A stretch of 11,452 nt of DNA from Clostridiales bacterium UBA1380 (GTDB lineage Bacteria; Bacillota; Clostridia; Oscillospirales; CAG-272), in contig DBRA01000024.1 in the NCBI GenBank assembly GCA_002305445.1, forward strand, positions 3,488-14,939, given 5' to 3'. Below, in pieces: positions 5,822 to 11,452 of this stretch. A program made the position numbers and the translations under genes. The number at the start of each line of letters is the position of its first letter. Within the stretch, counting starts at the first letter, position 1. A model generated the notes under the pieces. That model was not told the DNA's origin, did no database searches, and saw nothing but the letters and a program-made list of their open reading frames with translations.

Positions 5822-7468
5822 TTATATGTATTGCTGTTTGCTCAGCGCGTCGAGCAGCGCGTCGTGCGCGTCGTCGAAGCAGTCGGGCGTGTTGTCGGCG
5901 TCGTCGAACGCGCGGAACACGCGCGCACATATCGCGTCGGCGGCAGCCCTGTCGCGCTCGGCGAGCGCGCGCAGAAGCTCGAAATCCTCCGCACCCGCTC
6001 TCATCTGCTCGCCGCGCATCGACGGGATCGCGCCCGCGCCGAGCGGGTAGACGATATTCGTATCGCCTGCCGGCAGGCGGTTCGTCGGACCGTTGAGCGG
6101 CGTCGTGTCCTCGTACGGGTCGCCGCGCCAGTGGTTGAGCCCCCAGTGCAGGAAACCGGGGATGCTGTATTTGTAGTTGCCCCAGTGCAGCATGCGGGAG
6201 CGAATGAGCGGCATATCGAGAAGGCGGTTGCAGTATTTGCCGCCGGGTATGCAGCAGGTGTAGAACCATATCTCGTCGCCGCGGGCGCGCAGATTCTCGA
6301 TCACCGCAGCGTTGCGCTCATAATAATCGTTCTTCGGAACCATGATGTCGAGAGCGCCGTAAAGTTCGTGCGTTTCGACCGCGTCGATCAGCTTCACGCC
6401 GGGCAGATACCGCCGCACGATGCCCGCGAGTATGCGGTATTCGGCGGCGCAGCCGCCGTGCGGCTCGTCGCCCACATGCTGGATAAGCTTGTCGTACCAG
6501 CCGTTTTCGAGAAGGAACGCGCGCCATGCGTTCAGCAGCGCGGCGGTGTATGCGCACCCCTCCGGCGTTAACGCACCTACTCGCCCTTCGGGCGTGTTGA
6601 TTTTGAATTCGTTCGCGCTCCAGTCGTCGCGCCCGAAGACGGGCGAGCCTTCGATAACTGTGAACCCGAGCCCGAGGTACTCCTCGATGAGCCGCTTCGC
6701 GCGGTTGAAATCGAAGCGCCAGCCGCCCCCGCCGTCGGACGACGCAACGACGAGATCCCACGTTATCCAGAACACGTTCTGGTGCATGCGGCGCATCTGC
6801 CGTCCGTAGCCGCGCACGATGTCCCAGTGCTCCTCCGACCACGGTCTGACTTTATGCGCGGACGCCATTCCTCCGACAGTGTACCAGTTCGTGACATAGA
6901 GCGATTCATCGGGGACGACGACGGCCGCCGCGTCGAGCGTGATTGACACTGTAACGCTGCCGCAGCCGGACACATCGAGCGTCAGCGTCAGCGCGTGAAC
7001 GCCCGTCCTTGCCTCGGCAGGGACATTGACGCAGACGTACACCGCTTCCGTTTCGGCTTCGACGCTCACTCCGTCCGCGCCGACGGGCTCGAGCGCGTCG
7101 TAGACGCGGAACGGCGCTTCGCGCGTCGCATAATCCTTCGCGACGTCCCAGCCGGCGGTGAAGCCGTGGACGCCCGTGTTGAGCCCGACGTTGACGGAGC
7201 GTTCGCGGAACACTTCGACCGCTACACCTGCTTCGCAGCTGGCACCTGCTTCGCCGTTTACACCGGCTTCACAGCTGACTGACGCCGTGAGCCGCGCGCC
7301 TGACGCGGGCAGCCCCGCGAGCATGACCTGAAAAGCCGCGAAGCTGTTCCTGGCGGAACGAAGACGTACGGACGCGGCCGACGCGCCCGTTCTCTCCGCG
7401 CGCCGGTACCACTCCGGCGTCCTGTCCGGGTACAGCCACTCTGATGATGACGCGATGACGAAATCCAT
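5822..7468 (-). CDS. DUF4091-family putative glycoside hydrolase, cytosolic
   Basis: Protein of 548 residues without a signal peptide or membrane helix, so probably cytosolic. An N-terminal beta-rich part (about 1-185) resembles the accessory domain of DUF4091 proteins. A TIM-barrel-like part follows, with WYTVGG (195-200), a W/F-rich stretch around 230-240 and HVGDEPH (331-337), whose Asp-Glu is the likely catalytic acid by analogy with glycoside hydrolases. WFYTCC (401-406) and GFLHWGLNHW (438-447) then lead to the C-terminal DUF4091 region (AGAEDFELLRAL). The activity of the family is generally unassigned; a role in breaking down an imported glycan is inference. The ATG follows GGGGGTG with 4 bases between. 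A three-unit hexapeptide repeat interrupts the N-terminal domain (65-82). It lies 82 bp downstream of thiI and may be co-transcribed. Confidence 0.82.
   Translation of the reverse strand: MDFVIASSSEWLYPDRTPEWYRRAERTGASAASVRLRSARNSFAAFQVMLAGLPASGARLTASVSCEAGVNGEAGASCEAGVAVEVFRERSVNVGLNTGVHGFTAGWDVAKDYATREAPFRVYDALEPVGADGVSVEAETEAVYVCVNVPAEARTGVHALTLTLDVSGCGSVTVSITLDAAAVVVPDESLYVTNWYTVGGMASAHKVRPWSEEHWDIVRGYGRQMRRMHQNVFWITWDLVVASSDGGGGWRFDFNRAKRLIEEYLGLGFTVIEGSPVFGRDDWSANEFKINTPEGRVGALTPEGCAYTAALLNAWRAFLLENGWYDKLIQHVGDEPHGGCAAEYRILAGIVRRYLPGVKLIDAVETHELYGALDIMVPKNDYYERNAAVIENLRARGDEIWFYTCCIPGGKYCNRLLDMPLIRSRMLHWGNYKYSIPGFLHWGLNHWRGDPYEDTTPLNGPTNRLPAGDTNIVYPLGAGAIPSMRGEQMRAGAEDFELLRALAERDRAAADAICARVFRAFDDADNTPDCFDDAHDALLDALSKQQYI
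7223..7276 (-). repeat. 18-bp in-frame tandem repeat, 3 units, in the DUF4091 gene
   Basis: Read on the - strand, three adjacent 18-bp units encode SCEAGV, NGEAGA and SCEAGV (residues 65-82). Units 1 and 3 differ at 2 of 18 bases. The repeat lies in the N-terminal beta domain, probably in a surface loop. Confidence 0.85.
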
Positions 7469-7550
7469 ATCGCACCCCCAAAATATTTACGGCGCGGCGC
7501 CGCCCGCGGATCCTGCAGTACCCGCGCGGTGAGCGCTGCGCCGTTTATGA

Positions 7551-8726
7551 TTATTCGATGATCTTATGGAAACGCGCTTCCCATGTTTCGTCGAGCAGCG
7601 CGTCGAGGTCGAGCTTCGCCTCCTCGGCCTCGACCTTGGCGAGTTCCGGCTGCGTGCGCGGGTGGCGCGGCGTGAACACGGTGCAGCAGTCCTCATAGGG
7701 CAGAATCGACGTGTCGAAGGTGCCGATCTCCCGCGCGCGGACGATGATCTCCTGCTTGTCGAGCCCGATCAGCGGGCGGAACACGGGAGAGGCCGCGACG
7801 CAGTCGGTGACGGCGATCGCCGCGAGCGTCTGTGACGCCACCTGTCCGAGGCTCTCGCCTGTGACGAGCGCGGCGCAGCCGCGTTCGTCGGCAAGGCGCT
7901 GCGCGAGCCGCATCATCGCGCGGCGGAGGATCAGTGTGAAGTAATCCTCGTCGCACTTGTCGCGTATCTCCTCCTGAAGATGCGTGAGCGTCATCACGTT
8001 GACCCGCATCCTGCCGCACCAGCCGGTCAGTATGCGCGCAAGCTCGAACACCTTGTCGCGCGCAAGCTCGCTCGTGTACGGCGGCGACTCGAAGTAGACG
8101 CTCTCGACGGTCATGCCGCGCTTCGCCATCATATGCGCCGCGACGGGAGAATCGATGCCGCCCGAAAGCAGCAGAAGTCCGCGCCCGTTCGAGCCGAGCG
8201 GCATGCCGCCCGCGCCCTTGTCCTGGCCGGCGTGGATATACGCCGCGTGCTCGCGTATCTCGACGCGCACGACGACGTCGGGGTTCTCGAGGTCGACGCG
8301 CAGCGACGGCATCGCGTCGAGGATCGCGCCGCCGACCTCGCCCGAGATCTCCGGCGACTTCAGCGGAAAGCGCTTGTCCGAGCGCTTCGTCTCGACCTTG
8401 AAGGTGCGCGCCGCGGCGAGGTACGGCGGCAGGTATTCCTTCGCCGCCGCCAGGACGGCCTCGAGCGTCTTTTCGACGACGGCGGCCCGCGCGACTCCGA
8501 CGAAGCCGAATGTGCGCTTCGCTTCGGCGTACATGTCGTCGATGCGCGCGGCTGAATCGTCGTCGAGCGGAACGATGTAGACGGTGCTCTGACCGTAGCT
8601 GACGTCGAACTTGCCGATCTTCGCGGCGCGGCGGCGCAGATCTCGCAGCAGAATCGACTCGAACCGCGCTTTGTTCGCGCCCTTCAGGATGACTTCGCCG
8701 TACTTGCAGAGTATTACTTCGTTCAT
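7551..8726 (-). CDS. thiI: tRNA 4-thiouridine synthase ThiI (no rhodanese domain)
   Basis: Cytosolic enzyme that activates U8 of tRNA with ATP and introduces sulfur to give 4-thiouridine; in some bacteria it also takes part in thiamine thiazole synthesis. The 391 residues comprise an N-terminal ferredoxin-like part starting YGEVILKGANKARFE, a THUMP domain (about 60-165) and a PP-loop pyrophosphatase domain with SGGIDSP (188-194). Further family signatures are TGESLGQVASQT (289-300) and EDCCTVFTPRHP (345-356), which holds the conserved Cys347/348. The length is that of the Bacillus/Clostridia form, which lacks the C-terminal rhodanese domain of E. coli ThiI and takes sulfur from a dedicated cysteine desulfurase; no such gene is in this window. 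The start is ATG with AAGG about 6 bases ahead. It follows proA after 39 bp, consistent with one transcript. Confidence 0.96.
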   Translation of the reverse strand: MNEVILCKYGEVILKGANKARFESILLRDLRRRAAKIGKFDVSYGQSTVYIVPLDDDSAARIDDMYAEAKRTFGFVGVARAAVVEKTLEAVLAAAKEYLPPYLAAARTFKVETKRSDKRFPLKSPEISGEVGGAILDAMPSLRVDLENPDVVVRVEIREHAAYIHAGQDKGAGGMPLGSNGRGLLLLSGGIDSPVAAHMMAKRGMTVESVYFESPPYTSELARDKVFELARILTGWCGRMRVNVMTLTHLQEEIRDKCDEDYFTLILRRAMMRLAQRLADERGCAALVTGESLGQVASQTLAAIAVTDCVAASPVFRPLIGLDKQEIIVRAREIGTFDTSILPYEDCCTVFTPRHPRTQPELAKVEAEEAKLDLDALLDETWEARFHKIIE

Positions 8727-8765
8727 TATAACCTTGTCTTTCGTGTTTTTTGGATTCGCCGCGCT

Positions 8766-10022
8766 TCAGAGCCGTATCTGCCCGTCCCCGCGAACGATGT
8801 ATTTGACGCTCGTCAGCGCCGACAGCCCCATCGGGCCGCGCGCGTGCATCTTCTGCGTCGATATGCCGAGCTCCGCGCCGAAGCCGAACTCGCCGCCGTC
8901 GGTGAAGCGCGTCGATGCGTTGACGTAGACGGCCGCGGAGTCGACGCGCCGGACGAATTCATCCGCGCGGCTGACGCTGGTTGTGCATATGCACTCGCTG
9001 TGGTGCGTCGAATACTTCGCGATGTGCTCTACGGCGCTGTCGATCGAGTCGACGACGCGCACCGCGAGGATAAGGTCGTTGTATTCGGTCGCGTAGTCCT
9101 CGTCTGTCGCGGCGGCGCAGCTTATATATCCGCGCGTGCGGTCGCAGCCGCGCAGCTCGATGCCGGCCTCGGCCGCAGCGGGGGCGAATGCGTCGAAGAA
9201 CGCGGGCGCGGCTGTGGCGTGGACGAGCAGCGTCTCGATCGCGTTGCAGACGCTCGGGCGCGACGCCTTCGCGTTTATCGCCAGCTTTACCGCCGTATCG
9301 ATGTCGGCGCTCTCGTCGACGTACATGTGGCAGTTTCCGGCGCCGGTCTCGATGACGGGCACGGTGCTTTCCGCGCAAACGGCGCGGATGAGTCCCGCGC
9401 CTCCGCGCGGAACGAGCACGTCGACAAGACCGCGCATCTTCATCAGCGCGGACGACGACGCGCGCGAGCCGTCGTCGATCAGGCAGACGCCGTCCTCGGG
9501 CAGGCCGCTGTCGGCAAGCGCGCGGCGCAGAAGGGAAGCGAGCGCGCGGTTAGAGCGCAGGGCCTCGGAGCCGCCGCGCAGAACGGCGCAGTTGCCGGAC
9601 TTGACGGCGAGCGCGGCGGCGTCGACGGTGACGCTCGGGCGCGCCTCGTATATGATTCCGACGACGCCGAGCGGCACGGTCACGCGGCTTATGACAAGCC
9701 CGTTCGGGCGCGTCCACACATCGCCGCGGCCGAGCGGGTCGGGGAGCCGCGCAAGCTCGCGCAGGCTGTCCGCGCACGCGGACAGCCGCTTCGCGTTGAG
9801 CGACAGACGGTCGATCATTGCTTCGCGCACGCCGTTTTCGCGCGCCGCGCGCACGTCGGCTTCGTTTTCGGCGAGTATTGCCGCCCTCTCGCGCTCGTCC
9901 GATAAAAGTTCGGCGGCGCGAAGAAGCGCCGCGTCGCGCGCGGACGAAGCGGACGCCGCCGTCGCCGGCGCGGCTGCGCGCGCGGACTCGCATACGCCTT
10001 TTACATAATCAAATATATCCAT
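8766..10022 (-). CDS. proA: Gamma-glutamyl phosphate reductase (proline synthesis)
   Basis: Cytosolic enzyme that reduces gamma-glutamyl phosphate to glutamate-5-semialdehyde with NADPH, the second step of proline synthesis from glutamate. The 418 residues match the usual length of about 417. Visible signatures are VPLGVVGIIYEARPSVTVDA (116-135), the glycine-rich VPRGGAGLI (204-212), IETGAGNCHMYVD (224-236), the active-site region SRPSVCNAIETLL with catalytic Cys259, and the C-terminal FGFGAELGISTQKMHARGPMGL (379-400). ATG 10022 is preferred: it gives the standard N-terminus MDIFDYVKG and has GGGTG about 9 bases ahead, whereas an extension to 10103 would overlap mreB and add unrelated residues. 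Its partner proB (glutamate 5-kinase), often adjacent, is not beside it here. It lies 40 bp after mreB. Confidence 0.97.
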   Translation of the reverse strand: MDIFDYVKGVCESARAAAPATAASASSARDAALLRAAELLSDERERAAILAENEADVRAARENGVREAMIDRLSLNAKRLSACADSLRELARLPDPLGRGDVWTRPNGLVISRVTVPLGVVGIIYEARPSVTVDAAALAVKSGNCAVLRGGSEALRSNRALASLLRRALADSGLPEDGVCLIDDGSRASSSALMKMRGLVDVLVPRGGAGLIRAVCAESTVPVIETGAGNCHMYVDESADIDTAVKLAINAKASRPSVCNAIETLLVHATAAPAFFDAFAPAAAEAGIELRGCDRTRGYISCAAATDEDYATEYNDLILAVRVVDSIDSAVEHIAKYSTHHSECICTTSVSRADEFVRRVDSAAVYVNASTRFTDGGEFGFGAELGISTQKMHARGPMGLSALTSVKYIVRGDGQIRL

Positions 10023-10062
10023 TCTGGCACACCCGTATGTATTTGATATTGCCGCTCCGTGT

Positions 10063-11070
10063 TTATCTCGGCCTGAAGCGCACGATGTTGCCGAGGTCGC
10101 CAACGGATTCGATCACGCGCCCGATGCCGATGGCGACCGAGTCGAGCGGCTTTTTCGCGATGAACGTCTTGATGCCGGTGATCTGGTTGATCAGCACGTC
10201 GAGCCCGCCGAGCAGGGCGCCGCCGCCCGCGAGTATGATGCCGTGGTCGTACAAGTCGCTCGACAGCTCCGGCGGGGTGTTCTCGAGCGTCGTTCGGATA
10301 CTGTCGACGATGTGCGAGACCTGTTCGGACAGCGCCTCGCGGACTTCAGCCGACGATATCGTGATGATCGCGGGCAGTCCCGTCAGAAGGTTGCGCCCGC
10401 GTATCTCCATCATGCCCCTGTCCGCCGTCGGATGCACCGAGCCGATGCGCTTCTTGAGAAGCTCTCCGGTGCTCTCGCCGATCAGCACGTTGTACTTGCG
10501 CTTCACATAGGCGACGATGGCTTCGTCGAGCTCGTCGCCCGCGATGCGCAGCGAGGTGGAGAGCACGATGCCGCCGAGCGATATGACGGCGACTTCGGTC
10601 GTGCCGCCGCCGATGTCGACGATCATCGAGCCGGTCGCGGACGCGACGCGCAGCCCCGAGCCGATAGCCGCCGCGATCGGCTCCTCGATTAGCGCGACGG
10701 ACTGCGCACCCGCCTCGATCGTGACGTCCTCGACGGCGCGCTTTTCGACCTCGGTTACGCCGTACGGTATGCAGATAATGACCTTCGGCCGCGAAAAAAA
10801 CGTGTTTCCCGAAACCTTTCTGAAGAAATTACGCAGCATCGCTGCCGTTACGTCGAATTCGGCTATGACGCCGTCCTTGAGAGGGCGCACGGCGGTTATC
10901 GATCCGGGCGTTTTGCCGAGCATCAGCTTGGCTTCGCTGCCGACCGCGACGACCTTCCCGTATCGTCCCTCGACGGCGACGACGCTCGGTTCGCGCAGCA
11001 CGATGCCCTTGCCCTTAACGTATATGAGCGTGTTCGCCGTGCCGAGGTCGATTCCGATACTTTTACCCAT
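10063..11070 (-). CDS. mreB: Rod-shape determining actin-like protein MreB
   Basis: Bacterial actin homologue that polymerises with ATP along the inner membrane and guides lateral wall synthesis by the elongasome. The 335 residues are full length. Actin-fold nucleotide motifs are all present: phosphate-1 loop GIDLGTANT (6-14), the connecting region RPLKDGVIAEFDVT (62-75), phosphate-2 loop VDIGGGTTEVAV (151-162) and adenosine loop LAGGGALLGG (280-289). The start is ATG with AAAGGA about 7 bases ahead. The sequence fits MreB better than Mbl, although paralogues are hard to separate by eye. It lies downstream of maf, as in many Firmicutes, but the usual mreC and mreD do not follow; proA does. 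Confidence 0.96.
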   Translation of the reverse strand: MGKSIGIDLGTANTLIYVKGKGIVLREPSVVAVEGRYGKVVAVGSEAKLMLGKTPGSITAVRPLKDGVIAEFDVTAAMLRNFFRKVSGNTFFSRPKVIICIPYGVTEVEKRAVEDVTIEAGAQSVALIEEPIAAAIGSGLRVASATGSMIVDIGGGTTEVAVISLGGIVLSTSLRIAGDELDEAIVAYVKRKYNVLIGESTGELLKKRIGSVHPTADRGMMEIRGRNLLTGLPAIITISSAEVREALSEQVSHIVDSIRTTLENTPPELSSDLYDHGIILAGGGALLGGLDVLINQITGIKTFIAKKPLDSVAIGIGRVIESVGDLGNIVRFRPR

Positions 11071-11122
11071 TACAGTTCCTTTAATCGTATTATTGTGCGA
11101 TCATCGCGCCGGTGCCGCACCG

Positions 11123-11452
11123 TCAGATAATGTATCCGAAATGACTTTTCAGCATTTCGGAAAGAAGGCACAGCGGCAGTCCGACGACGTTGTAGTAATC
11201 GCCCTCGACGCGCGTCACAAACAGCGCGGCGCGCCCCTGTATGCCGTATGCGCCGGCCTTGTCGAGCGGTTCACCGGATGCGACATAGTCGATGATATCG
11301 CGGTCGGTGAGGCTGCGGAAGGTGACGCGAGTATCCGCGACTTCGGTATACTGCTCGCCGCCGCGCGCGATAGTCACGCCGGTGTAAACGGTGTGCGTCG
11401 CACCGGAGAGAGAGCGCAGCATCAGAGCCGCCTCGCCCGCTCCGCGCGGCTT
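11123..11452 (-). CDS. maf: Maf family nucleotide pyrophosphatase, C-terminal part (5' truncated by the window edge)
   Basis: The frame is open to the right edge, so only the last 109 residues of a roughly 190-residue protein are seen; the N-terminal catalytic loops are missing. The visible part reads LRSLSGATHTVYTGVTI, then VADTRVTFRSLTDRDIIDYV, then DKAGAYGIQGRAALFV and GDYYNVVGLPLCLL, all classic Maf signatures. The AGAYGIQG / DYYNVVGLPL version is that of the YhdE/B. subtilis Maf subgroup, which hydrolyses dTTP, UTP and some modified nucleotides and is linked to septum inhibition and nucleotide pool cleaning. Assignment to this subgroup is an inference from the motif. The next gene on this strand is mreB after 52 bp, a neighbourhood common in Firmicutes (maf near mreBCD). 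Confidence 0.93.
   Translation of the reverse strand, partial: KPRGAGEAALMLRSLSGATHTVYTGVTIARGGEQYTEVADTRVTFRSLTDRDIIDYVASGEPLDKAGAYGIQGRAALFVTRVEGDYYNVVGLPLCLLSEMLKSHFGYII

Noticed and set aside
5777..6571. Open frame of 264 codons on the + strand opposite the DUF4091 gene
   Set aside because: Low-complexity Arg/Ala/Val composition and no ribosome binding site. The - strand frame has clear family motifs through the whole overlap.
8844..9905. Long open frame (353 codons) on the + strand opposite proA
   Set aside because: Its product is an Arg/Ala/Val-rich sequence without recognisable motifs, as expected from the antisense of a GC-rich gene. proA on the other strand has complete catalytic signatures.
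10023..10103. N-terminal extension of proA
   Set aside because: It would overlap mreB by 41 bp, and the added residues do not resemble ProA; MDIFDYVKG at 10022 is the standard start.
11071..11122. Two short inverted repeats between maf and mreB (CGGTG/CACCG and GCGAT/ATCGC)
   Set aside because: Five-base-pair stems without a T-run; expected by chance in GC-rich sequence.

Overview
The window looks like a chromosomal stretch from a Gram-positive bacterium of the Bacillota, most likely an uncultured gut-type Clostridia. The grounds are an ER-type (Ser/His) SipW signal peptidase with several SipW-type substrates, a class B-like sortase with a cell-wall sorting substrate, a ThiI without a rhodanese domain, and a Firmicutes-style MreB. 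Species cannot be named from the sequence. No RNA gene, CRISPR array, insertion sequence or phage gene was recognised, and no gene-free gap exceeds about 105 bp.

Left half, + strand (1-5719): a surface-structure cluster. It starts with the 3' end of a gene for a large surface protein (prealbumin/SpaA-like beta domain). That gene overlaps sipW by 4 bp (ATGA), and sipW overlaps the first of four consecutive genes for SipW-type secreted proteins of the TasA/camelysin kind (949-1500, 1605-2195, 2228-2932, 2983-3603). Next comes a Sec-secreted protein (3670-4713) with a similar 'VPGD' beta-domain core, a Thr/Pro stalk and an IPQTG sorting signal. A strong hairpin terminator follows, and only 15 bp after it a class B-like sortase (4778-5719). 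A second terminator closes the cluster. The simplest reading is that SipW matures four fibre or matrix subunits and the sortase links the IPQTG protein, possibly the base of the fibre, to peptidoglycan. Secretion and wall anchoring would then lie in one locus. This is an inference from gene content and motifs.

Right half, - strand (11452 down to 5822): a convergent run of mostly housekeeping genes in the order maf (partial) - mreB - proA - thiI - DUF4091 protein. These cover nucleotide-pool or septation control, rod-shape cytoskeleton, proline synthesis, tRNA 4-thiouridylation, and a putative cytosolic glycoside-hydrolase-like enzyme. Gaps are 40-82 bp, so they may be co-transcribed; any promoter lies beyond the right edge or was not recognised. 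mreC, mreD and proB are absent from the positions where they are often found.

Base composition differs between the halves: parts of the SipW-substrate genes are AT-rich (20 G+C in 60 bases at 1981-2040), while the - strand genes are very GC-rich (44 of 60 at 8161-8220). Two perfect AT-only inverted repeats sit just upstream of the ribosome binding sites of two substrate genes and are the least explained elements here.
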